A DNA stretch of 64,000 nt, from contig NC_092342.1 in NCBI RefSeq assembly GCF_046630445.1, forward strand, positions 81,704,001 through 81,768,000, written 5' to 3'. The position numbers and the translations under genes are program-made. The first letter of the stretch is position 1, and each line of letters begins with the position of its first letter. Source of the DNA: Rutidosis leptorrhynchoides. Its lineage: Eukaryota > Streptophyta > Magnoliopsida > Asterales > Asteraceae. Under the pieces are notes generated by a model. The model did not search any database, had not been told where the DNA came from, and saw only the letters and a list, made by a program, of their open reading frames with translations. Of this stretch, positions 23,779 through 35,542 are shown piece by piece.

Positions 23779-25045
23779 GCCCTTTTGGCCTCGAACAACG
23801 AGTAGCGTAACATCGCGCTCTGCTACGCCATAGTGAATCCTAACGGATACCACAAACCATTCACACAATCGAGCAAGAACCACCTATATCAAACATAGGT
23901 ATGAAATAATAATTCTCTAAAAGAGAATCCACCACGCACATCCCCTAACCGAGGTACTTCACCTTGCTCGCCAAACACGTCTACTATCTCTTAATGTGAT
24001 TTCCACATTATCACCTCGGTGATAATTTCAAATCTAAAATCAGAAGTACAATTCACTGAAATTGTACTCTACCACAAATTGACCAAAACTAGGTCCCAAC
24101 ACAAATTTCGGATCTACCATAAGCATTATCTGAATTCTCACCCTAAGGTCTCCTCGTGCGGGAGTAAACTCCCCCACTTGGAACTACGTTCCATATCCAC
24201 AACACGTACCACCGTACAATGCTACCAAAGGTAGACTTTACCAACAATTGGGTTCACACGTCCCATCACCACATCTTGCTCCAAACTTGAGCACACGAAG
24301 GTTTTTAACCAATTTCTTAAACACTTTGAACGAAAAGTGTACCACAAATTACCCAAACTATACTCTCGCAATCATCCACTTGCTTTAGCTTGTCAAACTT
24401 CACCTAGTCACTCATGTACCTAAGGGTTTCACTTCGGTACCCTAAGTACAAAGTAACCGCAATATAATCGGAGTCGAACACCACGCTAGTAGGTATAAAA
24501 GAGGCACCTAATGTCGCGTCACGTAGACTCCTTTACCAACATACATCGAGATCCAACACTCGATCTCTCGGGTTTCATCCCTGATAATGCTAAAAACGAA
24601 CATATATTTCATAGCATTATTCCTCAAGAAAGACAAGCTTTTAGTTGCAATTGTTCTATTTATAAGTGATATTCGTTTAAATAATAAAAGGTGAAGACAA
24701 AAGACAGATTCGACGAATTGAAGACGCAAACGACCAAAAAGCTCAAAAGTACAAAAGACAATCAAAGAGGTTCCAATTATTGATAAGAAACGTCTCGAAA
24801 TTACAAGAGTACAGGATTCAAAACGCAAAGTACAAGATATTAAATTGTACGCAAGGACGTTCGAAAATCCGAAACCGGGACCAGAGTCAACTCTCAACGC
24901 TCGGCGCAACGGACTAAAAATTACAAGTCAACTATGCACATAAATATAATATAATATTTAAATAATTCTTATAATTATTTAATATATTATATTTATTTAA
25001 AACCGTCGGTAAACAAAGAGCCAAACTCCTCTGAGCTGTAAAAGC

Positions 25046-25124
25046 AAACTCCGCGACTCGCGGAGTTTGAAGGCCAAAAAGGCCACGAGTCGCGGAGCCC
25101 CAATTTTAGAAACTTCCTATAAAG
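25046..25124 (+). promoter_or_regulatory. Athila-like U3 core promoter: GC palindrome pair plus TATA box
   Basis: An inverted repeat with 11-base arms (AAACTCCGCGA, one central C, then its complement) at 25046-25068 is followed by GGCCAAAAAGGCC (25072-25084). A second, damaged copy CGAGTCGCGGAG (25086-25097) follows. TATAAAG at 25118-25124 comes 20 bp later, then a T/C-rich start region. In the 3' LTR the second copy is intact (CCGCGA-G-TCGCGG) and the TATA is at 40180-40186. Confidence 0.6.
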
Positions 25125-26309
25125 CTCGTGCATTCTGATCGTAATCATCTATCTTTCTCTTCTCTCATTTCATACGTAAAATTTATATTTATAATTTATA
25201 TTTTAATTTTAATTTTAATTATAATTCTAATAATAAGGGTATGTTAGCGAATGTTGTAAGGGTGTAAGTCGAAATTCTGTCCGTGTAACGCTACGCTATT
25301 TTTAATCATTGTAAATTATGTTCAACCTTTTTACATTAATGTCTCGTAGCTAAGTTATTATTATGCTTATTTAAAACGAAGTAATCATGATGTTGGGCTA
25401 ATTACTAAAATTGGGTAATTGGGCTTTGTACCATAATTGGGGTTTGGACAAAAGAACGACACTTGTGGAAATTAGACTATGAGCTATTAATGGGCTTTAT
25501 ATTTGTTTAACTAAATGATAGTTTGTTAATGTTAATATAAAGATTTACAATTGGGCGTCCCTATAAATTACCATATACACTCAATCGGACACGATGGGCA
25601 GGGTATTTATATGTACGAATAATCGTTCATTTAACCAGACACAGGAATGGATTAATAGCCACTAGAATAATTAAAACAGGGGTGAAATTATGTACAAGGA
25701 CACTTGGTATAATTGATAACAAAATATTAAAACCTTGGGTTACACTCAGTCGACATCCTGGTGTAATTATTAAACAAAGTATTAAAATCTTGTTACAGTT
25801 TAAGTCCCCAATTAGTTGGAATATTTAACTTCGGGTATAAGAATAATTTGACGAGGACACTCGCACTTTATATTTATGACTGATGGACTGTTATGGACAA
25901 AAACCAGACGGACATATTAAATAATCCAGGACAAAGGACAATTAACCCATGGGCATAAAACTAAAATCAACACGTCAAACATCATGATTACGGAAGTTTA
26001 AATAAGCATAATTCTTTTATTTCATATTTAATTTCCTTTATTTTATATTTAATTGCACTTCTAATTATCGCATTTTTATTGTTATTTTATTTAATTACAC
26101 TTTTAATTATCGTACTTTTTAATTATCGCAAGTTTATTTTATCGCACTTTTATTATTCGCAATTTCATTATCGTTATTTACTTTATGCTTTAATTTAAGT
26201 CTTGTATTTATTTTTAATATTTTACATTTGGTTTTAACTGCGACTAAAGTTTTAAAATCGACAAACCGGTCATTAAACGGTAAAAACCCCCTTTATAATA
26301 ATAATATTA

Positions 26310-26311
<2 letters not shown>

Positions 26312-26384
<73 letters not shown>
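26312..26384. repeat. (TA)n microsatellite in 5' LTR
   Basis: About 73 bp of TA, whereas the same site in the 3' LTR (about 41376) has only about 14 bp. The LTRs must be identical at insertion, so this difference arose afterwards. Confidence 0.95.
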
Positions 26385-26388
<4 letters not shown>

Positions 26389-26641
26389 ATTTTTATAAAA
26401 GTAAACTAATATAGCGTTAAGCTTTGTTTAAAAAGATTCCCTGTGGAACGAACCGGACTTACTAAAAACTACACTACTGTACGATTAGGTACACTGCCTA
26501 TAAGTGTTGTAGCAAGGTTTAAGTATATCCATTCTCTAAATAAATAAATATCTTGTGTAAAATTGTATCGTATTTAATAGTATTTCCTGTAAAAATTAAT
26601 AGCTATTTTATATATACCTCGCACGACATCAAGTAAATTTT

Positions 26642-26660
26642 TGGCGCTGCTGCCGGGGAC
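26642..26660 (+). other. Primer-binding site (Asp-tRNA type)
   Basis: TGGCGCTGCTGCCGGGGAC lies 10 bp past the 5' LTR end. It resembles the Athila PBS complementary to tRNA-Asp (TGGCGCCGTTGCCGGGGA) with two differences. Confidence 0.75.
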
Positions 26661-28148
26661 TCTCTTAAAAGCCGGAAGCGCAACGCTAATATAGAAAAAA
26701 AAAGATTTTTATTTTACTTGTATTAAAATTCGTTTTTATAAAAGTACGTTTTAAATATTCAAAAATATAAAAAGAAAAACAAAAAAATTTATGTATTTTT
26801 AAGATTTTGTTAAATATTTAAGTTTTATAAAGTTTCTTTATTTTTATATAAGTTTTATTTAAGTATTTTGTTTTTATTTAAAAACATATAAAAAAAATAT
26901 ATATAAATCTAGTTTTAAGATTTTTATTTATAAAATTATAAAGTAATTCTATTTTTATTTAAGTTTTAAATATAAGTTTTTATTATACACATATTTTTTT
27001 TTATAAACAGAAAAATTAAAAACAAAAAAAAAAAATAAATAAAGAAAAATGCGTCGAATTTAAATAAGTTGTCATCTGAATTTCTGAACCCCGCGACTCG
27101 CGGGGTTTGCTACATTGAATACCGCGACTCGCGGAGGGGACCTGACACCAACAGGAAGCCCTAATCCTGCATTTATTACGGAGTATTATTAATTATTATT
27201 AATTAATTTGTAATTAGGGTTAAATATTTAATTAATTTAGTATTTAATTTAAGTTTTAATTAATTTGTATATTTAGTTAAATTAGTTTTATTAAATTGTA
27301 AAATTAATAGTTTAATAAAATAAATAATATAAAAATAATATTTTTATAAAAATTTTAATTTTTACAACTTTTTGTATATTTTTATATTTTATCCCTTTTT
27401 AATTGTTTTAGCGTAATATTTGTATTTTTAGCTCATATTTAATTCATAGTTTTTGCCATAGTTATTTCTACTTCTAGATTTTTAGGCTTTGCCGTAGAAT
27501 TCCTTAAGTGCTTTTTCTTTAGACTAAGATTTAGGTGCTTTAGAATTTTGCGACGCCTTTTTAAGTTTTAGTTTCTTTTTAAGTTATTTTCATTTGGGAA
27601 TTAGTTTTCCTGTAAGCTTTAATATTTTTAGACGACTTTTACCTATGTATCAATTATCATTCCAATTAGTAATCTCAATTTGCGATTATAATTTTAAGTT
27701 AGTTGTAGTAATAAGGTTAGGTTAGTCAAGTACTTTTAAGTTTTATAAGTTTCTTTAATTTTTCCATCACCTTTTATTTTTCAACCATTTTTCTTTTTCA
27801 ACCTTTTTCCGACAAACTCTTTTTCTTTCTTATTTCTCGCTATTCTAGTTTTAGGACATAGATTTTTATTCTACTTCTTATCTAAATTTCTTAAAATTAC
27901 GAAAATTTATTTTAAGTAGTTAAATTAATAGACATCAAAATTTTCTGGTTCGTAGTAATAGTTGGATTTGTACGTGGACCGGGTTATCGGAGCCAAACAG
28001 TCCTCAATTATATTGAGACCAAACGAATCCTGCCCCTCTGCTGCATCTTTTGGCTATTCGAAACGTGGGCAAAATCAGAAAAGTCTATTAATTGGATAAC
28101 TTATTATAATTTTTCTTTCCTTTTAAAAACTAATAGGATATTCAGTGA
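26661..28148 (+). other. Athila-like untranslated leader
   Basis: About 1.5 kb of AT-rich leader without a long frame. It holds another GC-palindrome pair at 27087-27134: arms AACCCCGCGA around a central C, then CCGCGA-C-TCGCGG. A short pyrimidine tract and TAG lie just before the gag ATG (28126-28137), so leader splicing is possible. Confidence 0.6.
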
Positions 28149-31100
28149 ATGCACCGAGCAAGACGTTCACCACCTTTTGTACGTTCACCACCTGTAACTA
28201 GATCAAGACATTTAGCAAATATTACTGCCGTTGATTTTTCTTTAGAATCGTCATCCAGTCGACCAAGTACTTCAGTTCAAATTTCCGATAATCCATTTTT
28301 TGAACCCAACCTCACAATTGAGAATCCGGAGAATATTCAGGAACGGTTTGTAGATCCTGAACCACTAAACTTTCCTCCGGAACCACCAATCATTCAAACA
28401 GAGATTGTTGAGGAACGAACCATTAAATCAGAATCCTCTAGTGATTCCGATTCAACAAATTCAATTATGGAGAATCTGGAACCTTTAAGTATGGAAGACC
28501 GAATGAGAGCTAAACGCACTGGCCAAGGTCACGCAATTACTCATCCAGACATTAATGCGCCAGATTATGAAATCAAAGGACAAATTCTACACATGGTGAC
28601 TAATCAATGCCAATTTAGTGGTGCGCCGAAGGAAGATCCAAATGAACATCTACGTACCTTTAATAGGATCTGCACACTATTTAAAATCCGAGAAGTGGAG
28701 GATGAACAGATATATCTCATGTTATTTCCCTGGACTTTAAAGGGAGAAGCCAAAGATTGGTTGGAATCGTTACCTGAAGGGGCGATTGATACATGGGATA
28801 TTTTAGTTGACAAATTTCTTAAACAATTCTTTCCTGCATCTAAAGCCGTAAGACTTCAAGCAGAAATTGTTACGTTCACACAGAAGCCAAATGAAACTCT
28901 ATATGAGGCGTGGACTAGATATGGAAAATTGTTAAGAGGATGTCCGCAACATGGTTTAGATACCTGTCAAATAGTACAAATATTCTACCAAGGATGCGAC
29001 ATTACTACAAGGAAAGACATAGATATAGCAGCTGGTGGTTCTATTATGAAGAAAACCGAAACTGATGCTTACAAAATTATTGATAACACCGCTTCCCACT
29101 CACATGAGTGGCACCAAGAAAAAGATATCGTTAGATCATCTAAAGCAGCTAGAGCCGATTCTAGCCATGACTTAGATTCCATTTCCGCAAAGATAGATGC
29201 TGTGGAGAGACGAATTGAAAAGATGACTAAAGATATTCACTCAATACGAATTAGTTGTGAGCAATGTGGAGGACCACATTTGACAAAAGATTGTCTCAGT
29301 ATTGAATTAACAATGGAACAAAGAGAGAATATTTCATACATAAACCAAAGGCCTGGAAATAATTATCAGAATAATTATCAACCGCCAAGACCTATTTACA
29401 ATCAAAACCAGAATTATAACAGAAATATTCCATACAACAACCAACAAGGTCCTAGCAATCAACAAGTATCCAATAATACTTACAATCAGCAAAGACCTAA
29501 TTTTCAAAACAAACCACCACAACAAACCGATGATAAAAAGCCGAATTTAGAAGACATGATGACGAAGCTAGTTGAAACTCAAACGCAGTTTTTCACATCT
29601 CAGAAACAAACTAATGAACAAAATGCTCAAGCATTTAGAAATCAACAAGCTTCTATTCAAAATCTGGAACAAGAAGTAAGTAACCTAGCAAGGTTAATAG
29701 GTGAAAGAAAACCGGGAAGTCTACCTAGTGATACAAATGCTAACCCCCGGAATGAAACAGCTAAAGCCATTACCACAAGAAGTGGTACAACACTTAAACC
29801 ACCTGAAATACTTGTAACTTCTGATGAAGCTATTCCTACTCCACAAGAACCACAACCTGATCAAGATAAGGAAAAAGAACCGGTAGTTGAAAAGGTTAAT
29901 GAAGATAACACAGTTAAGGCTAAACCTTATGTTAAACCATACCAACCACCACATCCTTACCCGAGTAAAATGAAGAAAGAGAAACTTGAAGCCGAGCAAT
30001 CCAAATTCTTGGATATGTTTAAACAGATAAATGTAAATCTTCCTTTCATTGATGTGATTTCAGGAATGCCTAGATATGCTAAATTCTTGAAAGATCTAAT
30101 TTCAAATAGAAAGAAAATGGAAGAACTCTCGGCTGTTACTATGAATGCTAATTGTTCAGCAGTGCTGTTGAATAAGATACCAGAAAAACTATCTGATCCA
30201 GGAAGTTTCACAATTCCATGTTTTCTGGGTAGTCTTAGTTCAATAGAAGCATTGGCAGACTTAGGTGCTAGTATAAATCTAATGCCGTATTCACTATACG
30301 CTAAACTAGACCTTGGAGAATTGAAACCAACCAGAATAAGCATACAACTAGCCGATAGATCAATAAAATATCCTAGAGGGATAATGGAGAACATGCTAGT
30401 TAAAGTTGGTACTTTAGTATTTCCAGTAGATTTTGTTGTTTTGGACATGGAAGAAGATTCTCAAGTTCCTCTCATATTAGGAAGACCATTCTTAAACACG
30501 GCTAAAGCAATGATAGAAGTGTTCGGTAAGAAATTGACCCTAAGTATAGAGGATGAGAGTGTTACCTTTTCAGTTGATAGAGCAATGCAACAACCGCAAT
30601 CTGCAGATGATACATGTTATTATATTCAAACTATAGATGCACATGCAGAATTATTAGAAGAATTTCCAGAATTACAAGGAACAGGAGAATGTTCTTTAGG
30701 AGAAGGTAATGAACCAATTGATGAAGCTGAAATGTTAGCTACACTAATAGCTAATGGATATGAACCAACAATAGAAGAAATTCAAATGCTAAAAGAAGAA
30801 GACAGATATCGATACAAATCATCGATAGAAGAACCTCCGAAATTAGAGTTAAAGCCACTTCCAAACCATTTGGAATACGCTTATTTACATGGTGAATCTG
30901 AATTACCGGTAATAATATCGTCTTCTCTTACTGAAAATGAGAAATCACAACTCATTTCTGTGTTGAAAGCTCATAAACCAGCCATTGCATGGAAGATTCA
31001 TGATATTAAAGGAATAAGTCCTTCGTATTGCACACATAAAATCCTTATGGAAGAAGGTCATAAAACGTATGTGCAACGCCAACGAAGACTAAATCCTAAT

Positions 31101-33751
31101 ATGCAAGATGTAGTTAAGAAAGAGATTATTAAACTGCTAGATGCAGGTTTAATTTATCCAATTTCTGATAGTCCATGGGTAAGCCCAGTTCAATGCGTGC
31201 CTAAGAAGGGTGGCATGACTGTCATTACAAATGAGAAAAATGAGCTTATTCCTACTAGGACTGTAACAGGATGGCGTGTATGTATTGATTATAGAAAATT
31301 AAATGACGCCACCAGAAAAGATCACTTTCCCTTACCTTTCATAGATCAAATGTTGGAAAGATTAGCCGGAAATAGTTACTATTGTTTTCTAGATGGATTT
31401 TCCGGACATTTTCAAATTCCAATAGCACCCGAGGACCAAGAGAAAACCACATTCACGTGCCCTTATGGTACTTTTGCTTATAAACGCATGCCATTTGGAC
31501 TTTGCAACGCCCCTGCAACCTTTCAAAGGTGTATGATGGCGATTTTTCACGACATGATAGAAGAATGCATGGAAGTTTTCATGGATGACTTTTCAATCTT
31601 CGGTGATACATTTGAATCATGTCTAATTAATCTTGAACGAATGCTTATTAGATGCGAACAATCAAATCTAGTACTTAATTGGGAGAAATGCTATTTCATG
31701 GTTAAAAATGCATCGTTCTTGGACATAAAATTTCAAAAGAAGGAATTGAAGTGGATAGAGCTAAAGTAGATATAATTGCTAAACTTCCACATCCCACCAA
31801 TGTTAGAGGAGTTAGGAGTTTTCTAGGGCATGCCGGTTTTTACCGATGTTTCATAAAAGATTTTTCTAAAATTGACACTCCTATGAATAAACTCCTAGAA
31901 AAGGATGCTCCATTCATCTTTTCAGATGAGTGTATCAAATCTTTTAATATTCTTAAAGAAAAACTCACTAATGCGCCGATCATGATAACACCAAATTGGA
32001 ATCTACCATTTGAACTAATGTGCGATGCAAGTGATTTTGCAATGGGAGCCGTTTTAGGACAAAGGATTGAAAAACGATTTCAACCTATATATTATGCTAG
32101 TAAGACGTTACAAGGAGCACAAACGAACTATACAACTACTGAAAAAGAACTCCTTGCTATTGTCTTTGCTTTTGACAAATTTCGATCATATCTCGTTCTA
32201 GCAAAAACGGTGGTCTATACCGACCATTCTGCTCTTAGATACCTATTTTCAAAACAAGATGCTAAACCAAGATTAATTCATTGGATCTTACTCTTACAAG
32301 AGTTTGATATTGAAATCCGAGATAAAAGAGGAGCAGAAAATCTCGCCGCTGATCATCTTTCTCGTCTTGAAAATCCCGAATTAGAAGTTCTAAATGAATC
32401 GGCCATACAAGACAACTTTCCTGATGAATATCTATTGAAGATAGATTATAAAGAAATCCCATGGTTTGCAGACTATGCAAACTACTTAGTTTGTGGATTC
32501 CTTGAAAAAGGATTATCGTACCAAAAACGAAAGAAATTCTTCAGTGATATAAAACACTATTTTTGGGAAGATCCACATCTGTTTAAAAGTTGTCCCGATA
32601 GAATAATACGCCGATGTGTATTTGGAGATGAAGCTAGTAAAATATTAAACCATTGTCACACAGGACCAACTGGAGGGCATTATGGGCCTCAACTAACAGC
32701 AAAAAAAGTTTATGATGCTGGATTCTATTGGCCTACAATTTACAAAGATGCACACCTTCTTTGCAAATCCTGTGATGCTTGTCAAAGGGCCGGAAAAATA
32801 AGTCAACGTGATGAAATGCCACAAAATGTCATCCAAGTATGTGAAGTATTTGACATTTGGGGTATTGACTTTATGGGTCCATTTCCAAAATCTCATAATA
32901 ATCTATATATACTCGTAGCCATTGATTATGTATCTAAATGGGCGGAAGCACAAGCTCTTCCAACTAACGATGCACGAGTTGTAGTCAACTTTTTAAAACG
33001 TCTTTTTGCAAGGTTTGGAACACCGAAAGCTTTAATAAGTGATCGGGGTACTCATTTCTGTAATAATCAACTTGAGAAAGTTCTTAAAAGATATGGAGTA
33101 ACTCATAAAATCTCCACCGCATATCATCCACAAACAAGTGGACAAGTTGAAAATACCAACCGAGCTTTAAAACGTATTCTAGAGAAAACTGTAGGATCAA
33201 ATCCGAAGGAATGGTCCATTAAATTGGAGGATGCACTCTGGGCTTTTAGAACAGCCTACAAAACTCCAATTGGAACCACACCTTTTAGACTTGTTTATGG
33301 AAAAGCATGTCATCTTCCAGTAGAAATTGAACACAAAGCATTTTGGGCTTTGAAAACATGTAATCTTGATTTATATGAAGCTGGACGTCTACGATTAAGT
33401 CAACTAAACGAATTAGAAGAATTAAGACATGAAGCATACGAAAATTCGTTAATATATAAATAAAGAACGAAGAAATGGCATGATAAAAGAATCAGAAGTT
33501 CAAAAGAATTTAAAGAAGGAGACAGAGTTCTTCTTTTCAATTCACGATTCAAGCTATTTCCTGGAAAATTGAAATCAAGATGGTCTGGACCATTCATAGT
33601 CAAAAGAGTTTTCCCATACGGAACGATAGAATTAATAAATTCAAATGGGATTGAATTTAAAGTTAATGGTCACAGAGTTAAATATTACATACATGGTCCG
33701 ATGGAAGTCGACAACGAAGTTAATCACAATTTCGACACCACAGCTAACTAA
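28149..33751 (+). pseudogene. Athila-like gag-pol (one frameshift, one nonsense codon)
   Basis: Single gag-pol frame. Gag capsid spans about residues 140-300. A CCHC knuckle CEQCGGPHLTKDC (370-382) precedes an Asn/Gln-rich linker. Aspartic protease has ADLGAS (703-708). Reverse transcriptase (about 950-1200) has FLDGFSGHFQ and catalytic FMDDF (1144-1148). After a one-base loss near 31708, the frame continues at 31751 with RNase H ([26 protein letters not shown]) and integrase: a zinc part with [12 protein letters not shown] and CKSCDACQ, then a core with [15 protein letters not shown] and [11 protein letters not shown] stop at 33461-33463 cuts off the last 96 codons, which are otherwise open to 33751. 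Sequence and gene order are Athila-type. Only two lesions in 5.6 kb fit the young LTRs. ATG at 28149 opens the frame. Confidence 0.92.
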
Positions 33752-33924
33752 GTGTGGGGAGAATCAAGTCTTTAAAGGATAATATGTATTTCTGTTAGAG
33801 TTAGATTGTCTGTTTTCGTGTAGTTCTCGAAAATGGAACCCGAATGGTCTTTCCCTAGCAGACCCTAAAGAACTAGTCTTCTCCCCCCATTCTGAATTTT
33901 TATTTTTTTTTAGGTTTTTACGAA

Positions 33925-34341
33925 ATGAAGACTGCCTGTGAACTAAACCATGGTCTAATGCTACACGCTTTGATCACTAAACGAAATAATGACATACTAC
34001 CGAGTGAATTAGTATCAGTAATCAGAGAAAGAATGGACGGAGTTAGAAAAGAATCCAGATGCGAAGATAATAAGCTACAATTTGGTAAAGGAAAATCAAA
34101 ATCCGCAGCGAAAAGAAGAGCACGACACCTAGAAAGATGTCACAAATGCGGAAAATGGTCACATGGAGGTAAATGTTCAAATAATCAAACCTATTCAAAT
34201 ACCGAATTTGTTACTTTATGCAGAGACGGACCGTTCATATGTTTAGAAGAAAAGACACTGAATGCTCGAGGTTACGCCTATGTAGCCATGGAAAACCAAT
34301 TAAACCGACTATCTTATGAATGGGATAGATCATATAACTAA
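33925..34341 (+). CDS. Small basic Cys-rich ORF of the Athila-like element, 138 aa
   Basis: Open frame between pol and the ORF-1 gene, ATG at 33925. The middle is strongly basic (GKGKSKSAAKRRARHLERC). It is followed by a zinc-knuckle-like CHKCGKWSHGGKC (CX2CX4HX3C), so an RNA-binding or nucleocapsid-like role is conceivable. The ATG follows a pyrimidine tract ending TTTTTTTTAG (33913), a good splice acceptor. 16 bases after the stop is a consensus donor CAG|GTAAGT (34358), so the ORF looks like a spliced internal exon of a subgenomic RNA. I do not recognise a named family. Intact in this copy. Confidence 0.6.
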   Translation: MKTACELNHGLMLHALITKRNNDILPSELVSVIRERMDGVRKESRCEDNKLQFGKGKSKSAAKRRARHLERCHKCGKWSHGGKCSNNQTYSNTEFVTLCRDGPFICLEEKTLNARGYAYVAMENQLNRLSYEWDRSYN

Positions 34342-34357
34342 GAAATCTATTTCACAG

Positions 34358-35330
34358 GTAAGTCTGTACAGTTTTTATTTTATTTTATTTTTAACCTTTT
34401 GATAATAAACGCTAATTTGTTCGCTAAAAAGTATTAAATTGGTATTGAATAAAATTAGGTTTGGCGACCGAAATTATTGATATCATTCAAAAATTTATTA
34501 CATCACTGCGAAATTTAACGTTTATTCTTAAGGTATAAATATCTTTAATCAATCAACCCAAAATATTTCAAAAATTCGTCATGAGTTAAATTAGGTCTTG
34601 GAACCGAAATTACTTTACCGAAAAGAGGGGCGCATATTTTTGATAATATTTGATTGATTAAAGTGGGATAAAAAGCCAAAAAGATTTTTAATTTTATTTT
34701 TACCATGTTTTTAAAATTAATATTTAAATCTTAAATTAATATTGTAAATTTTGTAAAAACAATATATTTAAAATTGTAAATATTTGAAAAATTAATATAA
34801 GTTTGGTATGAATTTATAATATGAATTTTTAAATTAAGTTTGGTGTGAATTTTTAATTTTTAAAATATGAAATTTTAATTTTATGCATTTCAAATTTTAA
34901 GTTTGGTGTGAATTTTTAATATTAATTTTGAATTTTATATTTAAATTGTGTGAATTTAAAAAAAAAAAAAAAAATTTACTTTATCTCATTAAGTTAAAAA
35001 TATGATTTTTAAAAATTCGTCGTAAGTTGAAGACTAGGTCTTTAAACCGAAATTGCTTTACCCAAGGAAGGGACGAGAACTTTTATTATCATTATTTTTA
35101 ATCTTATTGAATTAAAGTATGCCAAAAACATTAAAAAAACCCAAAAATCTTAGCTTTTAAAACAATCGCTACAAAAAGACAAATTTTAAAATTTTGTCGA
35201 GAAACGGACTAGGATAGCGATCCGAAACGACCTCGTCCTAAATAACAAGGGAAACAAAATTTTAAAATTAATTACTTAATTGTTTTATAAGTTAAAGATT
35301 ATATTAAAAAAAAAAAAAAAAAAAATTAGC
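34358..35330 (+). other. AT-rich spacer with repeated phrases
   Basis: No coding frame. Contains repeats of AAGTTTGGTGTGAATTTTTA (about 34800-34920) and several diverged units of ACTAGGTCTT..AACCGAAATT..TTTACC (about 34455, 34590, 35030, with another beyond at 38235). A donor at its left edge makes it a candidate intron. Confidence 0.55.
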
Positions 35331-35332
35331 AC

Positions 35333-35542
35333 ACTCCGCGACTCGCGGAGTTTGAAGGGGAAATCTCCGCGAGTCGCGGGAGGACCGAAAATTAGAAAAA
35401 AATAAAAAGAGCTGAACGATCAGTCTCAGTCCACACAACCCAAAACTCAAAAACACAGCGAAATAACACTCGAAAAAACCCCCAAAAACACCCCCAAAAT
35501 CACAATTTTTAACCGTTAATCATCAAATCTTTTACTAAAATC
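35333..35542 (+). promoter_or_regulatory. Candidate internal promoter and leader of the ORF-1 gene
   Basis: A GC palindrome pair (ACTCCGCGA-C-TCGCGGAGT at 35333-35351 and CCGCGA-G-TCGCGG at 35367-35379) precedes an A-rich AAATAAAAAG stretch. A C/A-rich leader follows, up to the ATG at 35543. The order and spacing mimic the LTR promoter at 25046-25150. A canonical TATA box is missing. Confidence 0.45.

Larger units (their letters stand above)
22532..24581 (-). mobile_element. Polypurine tract and 3' untranslated internal region of the family B element
   Basis: Minus-strand purine tract GTTTAAGTGGGGAAGAGT (22532-22549) sits against the LTR start, as reverse transcription needs. Upstream of it lie 2 kb with no long frame but with repeats: a 54-bp unit twice (about 23074-23181), the CCGAGCCTTAGTGAATT unit (23190-23510) and a 50-bp duplication (23681-23778). 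Long repeat-bearing 3' untranslated regions are known from Tat-lineage elements (Ogre, Retand), so family B may belong there. It is cut at 24581 by the Athila-like insertion and continues at 41639. Confidence 0.65.
24582..26631 (+). mobile_element. 5' LTR of the Athila-like element
   Basis: 2050 bp, TG...CA. It contains a GC-rich palindrome pair (25046-25097), a TATA box TATAAAG (25118-25124), a TTATCGCA-rich stretch (about 26055-26170) and a TA microsatellite near the end. A minus ORF inside it (24508-24909) recurs in the 3' LTR only because the LTRs are copies; it is not a gene. Confidence 0.95.

Noticed and set aside
24508-24909. Minus ORF of 133 codons, repeated at 39627-39971
   Set aside because: It recurs only because it spans the two LTR copies, and it crosses the LTR edge; no domain.
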